DNA from: Isoetes taiwanensis
Lineage: Eukaryota; Streptophyta; Lycopodiopsida; Isoetales; Isoetaceae
Assembly: GCA_021234155.1 (NCBI GenBank)
Contig: JAJEKV010000064.1
Coordinates: 2,728,001-2,792,000 of the forward strand
Length of the DNA stretch: 64,000 nucleotides
Direction: 5' to 3'
Made by a program: the position numbers and the translations under genes. Each line of letters begins with the position of its first letter. The stretch's first letter is position 1. The notes beneath the pieces are model-generated. The model saw only the letters and a program-made list of their open reading frames with translations, made no database searches and was not told where the DNA came from. This document shows positions 46,744-58,078 of this stretch, in pieces.

Positions 46744-47897
46744 ACGTAATCCACTTTAGGCTGGAATTACGAAAATGAAGATTCTTTTTGGTCTGTGAGT
46801 TTTCTGCCCTTCTGCCTGGCGGTGCTTACTCCGGCGAGGCGATCTTCCTCTCCAACGAGGCGCTGACCTTTTGGAGTGATTCCAGCGAAGCGCTGGTACC
46901 GTTTCTTGAAGAAAATCACATTTCTTTGCTGAAAAGTTTTATGTTTCGTGGAGATTGGATCGGATTTGAGTTGGCAGGGAGTTCTTGGCGAGTCTTGGAG
47001 ATTGGATCGGGTTCTTGGCGAGTTTTGGCGTCAGGAATAGGTGCATGCATCTGCTAATGATGGATGTTTAACATCCTTTTCTAGTTTTTATGTTTTTTTG
47101 TTAAGCCATGCCGTTGTATCAGATGGACGACCTGATCAAGGAAAAATGCCGGACTGATTCCGATTTAGCTTCAAGCTATTCATTCATTCTTACCTTTTAT
47201 CCAAACTTAGGCTACAGCAAAAGGTATTCCGGAGGGCTTGAATCGTTCCTATAAATTGCTGTTTCTATTTGATGAAGATAGATCCGCCCTAGCCTATGAA
47301 TCTTTCTGTATTTTTCCTGGAATCTGATCGGCCACAGCCTAAGAACCCATCTTTGTTGCTTCCTTGCCGTTGCCTTTGATTTATGGGTCCGCTGTTTTGG
47401 TATGCAGGTGTTGATCTAGCACTGCAGAGTCAACAAGAATAGAGTTCCGTGACTATGTTTGTCTTTGCTACAAGTTTCAGTTGAACAATGAAAACTTCGG
47501 TTGAAAACAATGTTATGATAATGTTTGATTCAGTTGGAAACAGGCTATAATTTTGTTTGAATTCTGAGTTGGAAATAGTGCCATGATTTTGTTATAAATG
47601 CTGAACTTTGTTGCAAATTTTAGAGTTGTATAATTCTCTTATGAATTCTGTGTTAATGCAGTGATAATGCAGTGTATAATTGTCTTATAATTCTGTGTTA
47701 ATGCAGTGATAATGCAGTGTATAATTGTCTTATAATTCTGTGTAAATGCAGTGATAAATGATAATGAAGTGATAATGCAGTGTCTTCTTGAATAATAAAA
47801 AGTTAGTGGAGGTGAAATTACCTGTTAGTGGAGCTGAAATTATGTGTTTGAAAAGATAGACAAATTTACAGTAATTCCAGCCTAAAGTGGATTACGT
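46744..47897. mobile_element. 1.15-kb TIR element bordering copy C
   Basis: Termini 46744-46770 (ACGTAATCCACTTTAGGCTG...) and 47871-47897 are perfect reverse complements over 27 bp. The interior has a GC-richer, UTR-like start with an 89-codon frame at 46788-47057 (no family match), a short frame near 47108 (MPLYQMDDLIKEK), and a 45-bp tandem repeat. It looks like a non-autonomous element that may carry captured gene sequence. The right end abuts aspartic-protease sequence and the left end does not, so no target duplication is visible. Confidence 0.75.
47627..47785. repeat. 45-bp tandem repeat, about 3 units
   Basis: Unit TGTATAATTGTCTTATAATT followed by CTGTGTTAATGCAGTGATAATGCAG, last unit partial. 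Lies within the 46744-47897 TIR element. Confidence 0.8.
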
Positions 47898-48220
47898 TTA
47901 TTGTTGCAATGCACCCAGACCAGTTCACTTGCCGAATCGATGATTGTCGTGAAGTTTATAGGCGGAGTACCCAACTGCAACACCGTGAAATAATCAACTG
48001 AACCGCTATAAACTTTGCTTTGATATATATCATGTGGCCGCTTTGCTCTAGTCATCAGGGCTTTCCATCTCTCGTTGCTCCTTATGGCTCCAAGGGCTAG
48101 CTTCTCAGGTATGGATTTACCGGCATCCACATGATGCAATATTAGTCTATATACATCGGCTTTTGCTACTTGTCCAATCGTTATTAATAAGAGTAGGATC
48201 CAAAAACCACATATGCCCAT
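47897..48220 (-). pseudogene. Aspartic protease, copy C (N-terminal stub)
   Basis: ATG at 48218-48220. About 106 codons remain: signal peptide, propeptide, VLQLGTPPINFTTIIDSASEL and WVHCNN, then the TIR element takes over. The sequence is nearly identical to copy B over this part. The flap, second active site and C-terminal lobe are gone. The TATA motif is kept at 48262-48270. Confidence 0.9.
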
Positions 48221-48271
48221 GACTCACGCTTGTTGAATTACCACTACGCTAATAGTATTCCTTATATATAT

Positions 48272-50064
48272 GCTTTTTACTATGCCATTGTAGGTAGACC
48301 TTTGCCCTTTTAGAGTTACTTTTCATGCCCAAATCCTTTTAAGGCTTTTTCAGGGCGCGCCTCCCCTAGTATTTAGTATTGTTGCATCCTCTGACCTTCT
48401 AGATAGGATTCATGTGCAGGTTTTTGAAGTTATTGGCGATGTATACTTCAGAAGAATCAGTAGTTTCAAGCTGGTTTTCTGGCCCTGGCATTGCATGTTA
48501 AATGACTCTTGGAGCTTCCTCCTAGCTATGATATAATGGAAACGAGCTTGTACTAGCAATGGCTTTGATGCTTGAAGATCCCAAAGTTGCTTAGCTCCCC
48601 CATGTCTGCAGGATTTATCAGCAGAAGAACATCCTTTCTTCTTTTAGGTAATGTATTCATACCCTGAATCTAGTAGGATTTCTGTCAACCAGGCTAGAAA
48701 TGGATTCCAATCCTAAATCTTGTTATTGACCAGTAAAAAGTGGAGCTATTGATTCTATTAAACCTCCAAGATAAGAACAAAGTCTGGAACCACTAGACCA
48801 TGTAGATGACCTTTGTAGGAAAATAGGGTTATTTGTGCTACCTTGGAATTCATCAATTGTCTAGACTGATGTAATTCTGGGGATGTAGAGAGCGAGCATA
48901 ACTTTTGAGTCAAAAGAGACATAATACTGAACACTTGAAAAATATTTACCTTACATGATTCTTCAATTGCCGTCTGGATATTTGTCTGTTTTTCTCACAG
49001 ACTTGTGGCAGATTAGAAAAGTTTATAAGACCTCTATCTAGTTTGGTTTGTGTGTATCTAGTCATGCATGTATTTCTTTTAGTCTCCTAGACTGCAAGGT
49101 CTAATGAGATTGTTCTATTTCTATTTCTTACGGAAAGGCTATTGTTTCTTTGAGACACCTGATGAAAGTATGGAAAGTTAGATGACCTTCCAAAAAAGCT
49201 TATTCTGCTTCTCTGCATAATTTTTCATAATTTACGTAGCTACTTTTCTAAGTTTTCTGGATTATTACTTGGTCCATATTGGCCCTCAAAAGCTGTCTCA
49301 AGATTTTCAGTGCTAACCAGATGAGTATTGAACTTCAGATAGCAGAATTGTATACTTCCTTAAATGCAAGTACCTAGTAATTTATATCTGGACATGCAAT
49401 GTCAAGGAGATGGATGCACCCAGTGCAAGTTTTATGCCATTTGATGCAAGGATTTCTATTCTGCTATGGTTTCTTAGCCCTCTGTTTTTTACGACAATGG
49501 ACATTTCTGAATACTTATGCAAAAATGGAAAACAATTTATAGTTTACTCCCAAAAATAATGAACATATGGTTTTATGGGTCAGTTGCCTCAATAGTGTCA
49601 TGTATTCCCTTATTTTGCTATGTAATCATTTGGAACTCTTTCTCAGGCATTAAAATGTGTAAGCTTGTTGGAACTTTTTGGGTTGCCCAAAGGGCATGGA
49701 GGTGAGGATTGGGGATATTCGTGGAATGTCCTAAATTGAGACCGAGATACGTGGTTGCTTTCGGGAATGTGTGAGGATTATATCTTTTCAACAACCAGAA
49801 ATTAAAAAAAAAAAAAAAGGGGGGATGCCGAACTTGCAATAGTTGCGAAACTGAGTTCAATCAAATATGCTCCGGTCTGAGAGTTCACATGCGGTTACTC
49901 CATCACATGCAATGTGACCGCTGGAGGTAAGTAGAAAACCCATATTTAAACTGCTTATCCTCTTGCTCAGAGCCACTTTAGAGATTTGCATGTTTTATCT
50001 CAGTTCTTTCCCTATCATTTTTTTTTTATCGTTGTTGTACTAAGGTAATAATACTGCATCTCAG
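48272..50064. other. Upstream flank of SPL copy C1
   Basis: Near-identical to 34730-36488. No confident coding exon. Confidence 0.5.
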
Positions 50065-50601
50065 GGCATAAGCTTGGGAAAAGGACTTACTTTGAGGATG
50101 CTACTTGATCTGGATCTGCCAAGCCTCTTAATGGTCAATATCATTCTGCCGTAACTACCAAGAAACTGAAGGGCTCATCTCAGGCAAATCAAGTTCCAGG
50201 ATGTCAAGTAGAAGGATGCAAGGCGGATCTGTCGTCTGCCAAAGAATACCGTAGATGTCATAAGGTATGTGAAATGCATTTGAAGACTTTGAAGAACATG
50301 GTTGCTGGGCAGGAGCAGAGATTTTGCCAACAACGCAGCAGGTATTCTTGTCTTTCTATGACCATCTTTAGACAGTAAATGAATGTCTCAGACTACTTGG
50401 TGCCAAACAATATTTAAAATTATGCAAAGGGGATGGGTTATCTGATTCTGTATAAAATGCTTATAGGTTTCATCGGTTATCAGAATTGATGAAGGCAAGC
50501 GTAGCTGTCACAGGTGTTTGGCAGGACACAATGAAAGGTGCCCGAAGCACCACCTGATGTCCTAACAGCTGTCAGTGCAGCTAACTTTTCTCTTGTTCAA
50601 G
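50065..50601 (+). pseudogene. SPL (SBP-box) gene fragment, copy C1
   Basis: Exon 1 about 50065-50341 keeps [26 protein letters not shown], with Arg/Cys at positions that are His/Arg in the family, and FCQQRSR before the donor GT. Exon 2 about 50467-50601 has the same missing base and CHRCLAGHNERC changes as A1 and B. It is the cleanest reading of the first-module SPL type. Confidence 0.87.
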
Positions 50602-50945
50602 GTAATTTTGTTGTTTTATATAGATGTGGAAACATTATAAGCATCATATTAGTAATTTGTTCCTTTCTTTGCAAAATTCTTTACGTTTTCAAATCTCTGA
50701 TAAGTATGATAACATTCCTTGATAACACATGCATCTCTTTTTTGATTTGTCTTTATCATATAATGTTTGCAAAACGTGTAGAGTAGTTTGAACAATTTGC
50801 TTATTTTGTATATGGCCCTTTATGTTTGATAATGCGCCCAAAGTCAGTCATGAAAGTAATATACGTCTCTGTTGTATCTTTACCTGGGCTTCTATGACAC
50901 ATTGGATTTGTGTCTCAATATCTGTAATCAATTGTGCATCTGAAA

Positions 50946-51257
50946 GAAGATAAAGCTTTGCACTATCCTGGTCCTTGCAGCTTAGATCTTGGTGCCATGG
51001 TACTTGGGCATGGCAAGCAAAACGGTCTTTTGCATTCTACGCATTCTAATCTCTCTGTGTTTTCCTCCAGCGGCCTGCTTATAAAAACCGAACAATCCTT
51101 ATAAGGGCAATAATACACCCTTTCCTTCAACGTAAAAGCAACCTGCTTTGCATTCTGCATTCTGCCGCCTAGTCCAATCATGTTGCGACATGTGGCCTAG
51201 TTTCTTTCCCTGAATGCAAGGTTCGACGGCGGCTCCAGATTTTCCCTCTGTTCTACT
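50946..51257 (-). pseudogene. RBR ubiquitin ligase fragment 3
   Basis: Minus-strand frame with FTLKERVYYCPYKDCSVF, RLECVECKRPFCLPCP and DSAKLYL, then cut at 50946 where SPL-flank sequence begins. It shares the 215-bp deletion with fragment 1. The Cys spacing of LECVECKRPFC is better kept here than in fragments 1 and 2. Confidence 0.75.
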
Positions 51258-51660
51258 TGTTCTTGGATTTACCTTGCATTCCGGAGTCATTTACCTTGCG
51301 TTCTTGGATTTACCTTGCATTCCGGAGCCATTTACCTTGCATTCTTGAACTCTTACCTGTCATTCCGGAGCTGCAATCAGATTTTACTGCCCGCAGAATG
51401 CAAAGCAGGTTGCTTCCACGTTGTTATAAGAATGGCAGTTTACTGCCCATTCCCAGACTCCACCATATGGGTCTCAAAAATACCCATCTACAAATAAAAC
51501 GTCGTCATTCATCTTCCGCCATGGCTCTGCTACAGTTGATTGCTGGACAAAGGGTATCTTTCCCTTCTATGTTTATCTCGCAATATTCCCGCAATATTCT
51601 CGCAATATTTTCGCATATAGTAGGTGAAAAACCTATGCTACATTTTTCCGAGGTTTATAT
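51258..51660. repeat. 44-bp tandem repeat and CGCAATATT array, second module
   Basis: Same as 14250-14640 with CTG, CAG and CCGG words intact. A frame from the ATG near 51522 reads MALLQLIAGQRVSFPSMF and runs to 51682. It is unassigned and could be an N-terminal (transit-like) coding scrap. Confidence 0.6.
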
Positions 51661-51906
51661 CTTTTCAACGACCAGAAATTAAAAGAAAAAAAAGGGGGAT
51701 GCCGAACTTGTTGCTAAACTGAGTTCAATCAAATATGCTCCGGTCTGAGAGTTCACATGCGGTTACTCCATAGTAGAAAACCCATATTTAAACTGCTTAT
51801 CCTCTTGCTCAGGGCCACTTTAGAGATTTTGCATGTTTTATCTCAGTTCTTCCCTATCATTTTTTTTTTATCGTTGTTGTACTAAGGTAATAATACTGCA
51901 TCTCAG

Positions 51907-52471
51907 GGCTTAAGCTTGGGAAAAGGACTTACTTTGAGGATGCTACTGGATCTGGATCTGCCAAGCCTCTTAATGGTCAATATCGTTCTGCTGTAACTAC
52001 CAAGAAACTGAAGGGCTCATCTCAGGCAAATCAAGTTCCAGGATGTCAAGTAGAAGGATGCAAGGCGGATCTGTCGTCTGCCAAAGAATACCATAGATGT
52101 CATAAGATATGTGAAATGCATTTGAAGACTTTGAAGAACATGGTTGCTGGGCAGGAGCAGAGATTTTACCAACAATGCAGCAGGTATTCTTGTCTTTCTA
52201 TGACCACCTTTAGACAGTAAATGAATGTCTCAGTCTACTTGGTGCCAAACCATGGTTTTGAGGTTGTTGTTTGCTTTACTATTTAAAATTATGCAAAGGG
52301 AATTGGTTATCCGATTCTGTATAAAATGCTTGTAGGTTTCATGGGTTATCAGAATTGAGGAAGGCAAGCGTAGCTGTCAGCAGGTGTTTGGCAAGACACA
52401 ATGAAAGGTGCCGGAAGCACCACCTGATGTCCTAACAGCTGTCAGTGCACCTAACTTTTCTCTTCTTCAAG
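51907..52471 (+). pseudogene. SPL (SBP-box) gene fragment, copy C2
   Basis: Exon 1 about 51907-52183 is open: [66 protein letters not shown], then GT. It keeps the His and QQCSR lost in C1, but the Cys of FCQQ is Tyr. Exon 2 about 52336-52471 has FHGLSELRK-type reading from the same missing base and further damage. SBP proteins bind GTAC-core sites through two zinc ions; here a zinc ligand is lost. Confidence 0.87.
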
Positions 52472-52892
52472 GTAATTTTGTTGTTTTATATAGATGTGGA
52501 AACATTATAAGCATCATATTAGTAATTTGGTCCTTTCTTTAAAATTCTTTACGTTTTCAATCTCTGATATGATAACATTCCTTGATAACACATGCATCTC
52601 TTTTTTAATTTGTCTTTATCATATAATGTTTGCAAAACGTGTAGAGTAGTTTGAACAATTTGCTTATTTTGTATATGGCCCTTTATGTTTGATAATGCGC
52701 CCAAAGTCAGTCATGAAAGTAATATACGTCTCTGTTGTATCTTTACCTGGGCTTGTATGACACATTGGATTTGTGTCGCAATATCTGTAATCATTTGTGC
52801 ATTTGAAAGTAAAAGGTCAAGTCAAGTTCTGAAATTGCTATTTGATCCACTCAATAGGAGAGTGTGTGCAGCAAAACACTGGGTGAGGTGAA

Positions 52893-53594
52893 CTATGGGG
52901 CATCTGCTGGAAAGTTTCAGGCAATCACTATCGTAATAGATTAACATGCACCACTGCATTAAAGTTCCTTTTCAAGAACAAGTATCCTAATATCATTTGA
53001 CTCTTATATTTATGCATCAATACACGGGGTGATCAGTGTTAAAATTTGACGGTTTTGGAAAGACAGGCAAAATAGTTTTATGTGTTTCGCATGACCCAGA
53101 TATTACCATACCACTATGTTTGCAGTTATTCTATGTGAAATAACATTTTTCAAAATCTTCTTATGCCAACATTTTATGTCTGCAGTGAGTAAATGACAAG
53201 CTTATCTTATTGGAGATTTACAAGGGTTTTGAGGACTACAAAATAGGGACGGAAGTGAGCATAAATAAAACCTCTGTTCTCTCCAAGGGCGCCACAAACA
53301 TAAAACGAAAACAAGCTTGGAGACTTTATTTTGAGAAATGCCAAAAAGACTGCGTACAAAATTGAATCTTCGGTGTTACAGAAAACCCAAAAATATTGCT
53401 TGGAAATTCATGAAAAACTACTAATACAAGATGTTGGACTCCTCCCAAGCATCGCAACGGCATTGTCTATGCTGGAACCAGTCCTGACCACATATGAAGC
53501 AAAACTGGGAGCTGCATCTGAATAGAGCAAACAATTAGGAGGGTGTAGGAAGTCTTCTGGAAGAAAAATAAAAGAAAGCAATGCAAGAGAAAAA
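52893..53594 (+). pseudogene. Unidentified exon-like piece
   Basis: Begins at the shared 895-bp deletion junction. A frame at 53331-53525 reads KIESSVLQKTQKYCLEIHEK, LLPSIATALSMLEPVLTTYE and stops after GAASE; an upstream frame (EIYKGFEDYKIGTEVSINKT) may belong to the same protein. It looks like the helical C-terminal end of a real protein, and is repeated in broken form at 9450-9790, 13180-13510 and 16205-16540. I do not recognise the family. Confidence 0.45.
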
Positions 53595-55779
53595 AAATCT
53601 TTTGTGGTGGTGGTGGTATTTGTATGTTTATTTCGAGATTTTTGTTGGAATTAAAGAAGAAATAAGTGTGTGCTTTATTATTGTCTATAATGTTGAAATA
53701 TATGAAGCTATATTTGGTATTTGAGTTTGGATTTTATATTTATTTTGTGTACTTTTGTTGGCATAGGTGCTACTCAACACATGGTATTTGAGAAATCTTT
53801 GCTTAGAAATTATCATCCTTTGTGTGTTTTGAAGTATGTCTATATGGGTGATGATAGTCGCCAACAAATTCTTGGAATTGGTGATTTGCCATTACAAGCT
53901 CGTTCAGGGATTCATTTTCTCCGTGGTGTATTACATGTACCTGCCTTACATCATCATTTACTTTCAGTTTCTCGCTTAACTGATGTTGGGATTCATATTT
54001 ACTTTGATTAACTCTTTTGTTATCTTTTGAAAGATGGCTTGATTCTTGGTACTGGTATGCGTCATCACAATCTATATGAATATAAGATCACATATGATCT
54101 AATTTATGCACTCACTGTAAGAAATTCTGATGGAGATTTGTGGCATGGACGTTTTTGTCATGCGTCTTTTCCAGTATTATTGCATATGAAAAAACATGGT
54201 GTTGTGCATGGTTTTTCGATGGATTCAAGAGCGGTATTAGCACCTTGTGAAGCATGTGTACTTGGTAAACCTTGTAGGCGTCCTTTTAATCATGTTACTC
54301 CTCGTGCATCATCGATCTTAGAGTTGGTTCATATGGATCTTTGTGGGCCTTTACCACGGTCACTTGGTGGTGCCATTTATTTCCTACTGATAATTGATGA
54401 TTATTCACGTTATTGTTTTATCTATACACTTAAGAAGAAATATGAAGTTTTTGCTACATTTTGCAAATGGAAAGTCATGGTGGAATTACAAAAGGAAAAG
54501 ACTTTGAAAAGTATCCGTAGTGACACTGGTGGTGAATTAAAAAATAATGAGTTTGATTCTTTTTGTGCTCATGCTGGTATTTTGTGAGAGTATACAGTTC
54601 CTCATACACCACAACATAATGGGGTTGCTGAGCGTAAAAACAGAACTGTTTTAAATGCTGTTCGAAGTATGTTACTTCATTCTGGTTTGGATGTAAAGTT
54701 TTGGGCTGAAGCAGCAAGTACAACAGTTTATGTTCAGAATTGTATATCTTCTTCTTCTATTGATGGTTTAACACCGTTTGAGGTATGGCATGGAAAAAAG
54801 CCTACAGTTGAACATTTTAAAGTATTTGGATCGCAGGCTTATGCTTATATTCCTAAGGAGAAACAGACTAAGTTACAGCCAGTTGCTCAAAAGGTTGTCT
54901 TTTTAGGTTATGCTGATAATACACCTGCCTATCGACTATTTGATTTGGTTTCTAGAAAGGTTATGTTATGCCGCTATAGAGATACTGTTGTTAATGAAAA
55001 TGTTATGATCCAACCTCCTTCGCAATCTAATGATCATGATCATAATGTTCTATCAAATTTTCGTGAGTATTCTGATGAAAATATTTTCAATGAGAGTGAT
55101 ATTGAGAAAGTACTGTCACATCAACCTTCTACTTTACCTGATATCTCGGATTTACCTGATAGTGTTGGAGGAGAATATGAAGATTTATCTGATCAGTTAC
55201 ATGAGAATATTATTTCACTAGATGATCATTACACTATATCACCTGAAGATAATTCTGCACAATCCTCTAGAGTTATATCTCAACAAGAATTTCATGACAC
55301 TCGTATTACTAGACGGCGTCCTCCAGTTACTTTGCGTGATTATTATACTTTTGTGTCTGTTACTGAGCCTGTTACTATTCATGATGCTCTAAATTCTGAT
55401 GAACGTGAACATTGGCAACAAGCAATGGATGCTGAACATCATTCTTTGATAAGTGAAGGCACTTGGGATTTAGTACCTCTTCCTTCTGAACGTAAAGCTA
55501 TAAAATCAAGTGGGTTTTTCGAGTTAAAACTAAAGCAGATGGTACTTTTGACAGATTTAAAGCAAGGTTGGTTGCAAAAGGGTTTTCTCAAATTGCTGGA
55601 GTTGATTATCATGAAACATTCTTCAGAAAAGCGCCTTGCCACCGTATGCGTGCTTTGTTAGCATTTGCGCTAATCATAATCTCTATATTCATCAAATGGA
55701 TGTTAAAACAACATTTCTAAATGGAGAGCTTACAGAAGATATTTATATGGCACAATCTGATGGTTATAAGGTCACAGGT
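53595..55779 (+). mobile_element. Copia, second module, 5'-truncated (left of LINE)
   Basis: Starts inside the Copia intron at an A-rich stretch, with the acceptor GCATAG near 53762-53767 followed by GATQHMVFEKS. GAG-pre-integrase and integrase (54027-54587) end at the shared TGA. 54669-55500 is open from the integrase C-terminal part through the linker to ISEGTWDLVPLPSERKAIK, where two lost bases shift the frame into RT. An extra TAA interrupts near 54007. It is cut at 55779 by the LINE. Confidence 0.92.
55766..55779 (+). repeat. LINE target-site duplication, left
   Basis: ATAAGGTCACAGGT, repeated at 62112-62125. The uninterrupted Copia at 20525 has the site once. Confidence 0.92.
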
Positions 55780-56510
55780 TTGGGAATTTTTTTACCTTTG
55801 GCATTGAGATGCAGAACTTGGGGGATGTGGTCCGACTGTGTATATCCAAGGTCAGCCTCCACATAGCAGCCCTCAAAAATCCGAGCTCCTTTGTTGCTTA
55901 TTTAGAACCCGCCTAACAAACAAAAAGAGACTCTCTTTTCCCCTTTCTCGCTTGTTGGACCATGAATAGAGACTATTTGAAGGGGGACTGACCGAGCCCC
56001 AATTCATTAATCAGCCTTTCCCATTCTAATTTTTCTTTTTGGAGGCTTCGTGGAAGCCCAATCTTCCGGGGTTCCATGAATCATCATATTAAGGTCCCCC
56101 GCCATAACCCACCGGGCTAGTGGTTGGCTTTGAAGCCAGAGCCTAATTTCCTTCCATAATTCAGCTCTCCCATCTGGAGAGTTGGATGCATAGATGTTGA
56201 TGATACCCCAATTTTCTTCATGATTGATTAAGACTGCTTGCCATCTACCATTATTAGAGATGTAGTGAGACTTAGCCTGCATGTTCTTCCATAAGATGGA
56301 CACCCCGCCTTTGGTACCAGATGCTTTGGCATTGAGGGAATGATAACCTCTTCCAACCCAATCACCCAAAGAGTTAGCCTGGAAATCATCTAGCCTATGC
56401 TCCTGGAGAAGTATAACATCTGCCTCCATAGCTCTTATTGCAGTTAGGACACGTGCTCTCTTAAGAGCTCCTCTAATTCCCCTTAAGTTCCATGTTACTA
56501 TACGCATCAT
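55780..56510 (-). pseudogene. LINE ORF2 endonuclease
   Basis: EEP-type endonuclease that makes the first-strand nick. MRIVTWNLRGIRGALKRARV at the start (catalytic Asn), VILLQEHRLD (catalytic Glu), GGVSILWKN, NIYASN, WVMAGDLNMM (Asp/Asn). Frameshifts near 56010 and 55960 lead to LYSWSNKRERG and finally TQSDHIPQVLHL (SDH-x-P). Its ATG overlaps the ORF1 stop as ATGA (56507-56510). Confidence 0.88.
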
Positions 56511-58078
56511 GGAGGGGGGATAAGGGCATCAGGTGTTGCTGACCCATTCCCAGGGCCTCCTATTGCTGATTCTTCTGTTTGAGAGAGATTCCTGCACCCA
56601 GAATTCTCACCTGCATTATGAGAATGTACCAGTGCTTCTTTGTATTGGGCAATTGCTTCTTTGTATTGCTTCCTCCTACGTCTCTTAGCCGCACCCGAGG
56701 TACAAGATAGAAGAACTTGCAGGGCTATTCCACTTGACAGAGGCATATCATCAGCTGGGATTTCCCTGTTTGCTTGTAGGGTATCTACAGCCCCTACTCT
56801 GGTCTGGTTGTTAGTGGTCTGCATCAGAGCCACTGTTGTTTCTTGCTGCCCCGGACTGCTTTGGGGATGAAGAGAGTCTGGAGCCAGAGGAACCCTAGCC
56901 CTAGTATCATCAGCGGCCATGGATCCAGATGGCATTTGAGTGGTCAGCACTGGAGCCAGCCCCTCAGCCACGTTGGATGGGGCCACGTTGGATGGGGCCA
57001 GCTCACTAGCCATGTTTGTTGTAACAGCTTGCATGGTAGAGATGGAGACGTCTACCAACTTTCCTTTGCCCTTTCCGTTAGTGGGCAGTCTGTCCATGTC
57101 TAGCACCCTGTCACTATCTGGGTTGTCCTCTATCCTGCAGGCTTGGCCTTGCCCAGCTTTATCCCCAGATCTAACGCCAAATTTGTCACCTAGTTCTCTG
57201 ATTCTGAAGGGCTGGGGGTTTCTAGTGCCAAAGTTGGCAATGGGTCCTCTGGAGGAGGATCCCCGGAATCTCCTGGAGCGGTTAACCATCTGAAAACCGT
57301 CTGCATCAGTTTCTGCAACTGCTTGATTAGGCTGCTGAGTAGAATATGCCTTAGTGGAGGGACAGAGATTGCCTATGTGCAATCTGTTAGAGCAGTATTC
57401 GCAAATTGGCGGGAGTCCTTCAAGTTTCAACTTGAACACTATCTGTTCCTGGTGGTATCCCTTACAGGAGATAGTTTCAGGAATAGGCTTCAGCAGATCA
57501 ATCAACACACAGACCCTCGGGACTGCTTCTTGCCTATATTCAAGAGCCACGAATTCTCCAATCTGAGAGAAAAAAACCTTGAGAGCATCTTCATTCCAGT
57601 ATTCGCAGCTTAGGCCATTGAGAGGGGCCCAAACTGGGAATGGAAGTGCCTTGGGATTCTCAGCATTGAATGTAGGCTTCCACTTCTGGACATAGAATTC
57701 CCCAATCTCCGTAGAGATGATGCCCCTCCTCAGGAGGATTTCAACTTCTTTAGCTGCATTGGCTTCAACTAAGAAATAAGGCTCACCCAGCCAGATGATA
57801 CGGGGGAGAGATGGAGTTCTGCAAATCCTTTCCATTATCCTCCTGATCCCTGCCAGAGAAGGCGTTCCTCTAGTAACACAGCCTATCATACCAACCTGTT
57901 CTAACCTCCTGATTCTGTTTGCTACTGCAGAGAGATGCAGAGACAGATCCCCCTCAGCCTCTACTGTCACCTCTGGGATGACCTCCTTAGTGTGCTCTGC
58001 GAGAGCATTCCCATTCTCCATTTGCACTGTTTTGGCAAAACTCTCCTCCATTGAGATCGAAGAGTTCGACCTGGACAT
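56507..58078 (-). CDS. LINE ORF1 (RNA-binding, DUF4283 and zinc knuckle)
   Basis: 523 codons, intact. ORF1 of plant L1 elements coats the element RNA. Residues about 85-200 resemble the DUF4283/RRM-like part (LPRIIWLGEPYFLVEANAAK, FYVQKWKPTFNAE, FPVWAPLNGL). A CX2CX4HX4C knuckle (CEYCSNRLHIGNLC) lies near residue 225. The rest is Ser/Pro/Gln-rich. It starts inside the preceding small frame (92-nt overlap, different phase) and ends in ATGA overlapping ORF2, so reinitiation could feed ORF2. No frameshift, in contrast to neighbouring Copia. Confidence 0.85.
   Translation of the reverse strand: MSRSNSSISMEESFAKTVQMENGNALAEHTKEVIPEVTVEAEGDLSLHLSAVANRIRRLEQVGMIGCVTRGTPSLAGIRRIMERICRTPSLPRIIWLGEPYFLVEANAAKEVEILLRRGIISTEIGEFYVQKWKPTFNAENPKALPFPVWAPLNGLSCEYWNEDALKVFFSQIGEFVALEYRQEAVPRVCVLIDLLKPIPETISCKGYHQEQIVFKLKLEGLPPICEYCSNRLHIGNLCPSTKAYSTQQPNQAVAETDADGFQMVNRSRRFRGSSSRGPIANFGTRNPQPFRIRELGDKFGVRSGDKAGQGQACRIEDNPDSDRVLDMDRLPTNGKGKGKLVDVSISTMQAVTTNMASELAPSNVAPSNVAEGLAPVLTTQMPSGSMAADDTRARVPLAPDSLHPQSSPGQQETTVALMQTTNNQTRVGAVDTLQANREIPADDMPLSSGIALQVLLSCTSGAAKRRRRKQYKEAIAQYKEALVHSHNAGENSGCRNLSQTEESAIGGPGNGSATPDALIPPP

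Larger units (their letters stand above)
47897..50945. repeat. Segmental duplication, copy C
   Basis: Collinear with 5148-8196 (A) and about 34347-37350 (B). It starts inside the protease exactly at a TIR terminus and ends at a GAAAG shared with RBR sequence. CAG/CTG words are well kept. Confidence 0.95.

Noticed and set aside
46788-47057. 89-codon frame in the 1.15-kb TIR element as a transposase
   Set aside because: Far too short, without a DDE or other transposase motif; the GC-rich, repeated GATTGGATCGG words look like UTR.
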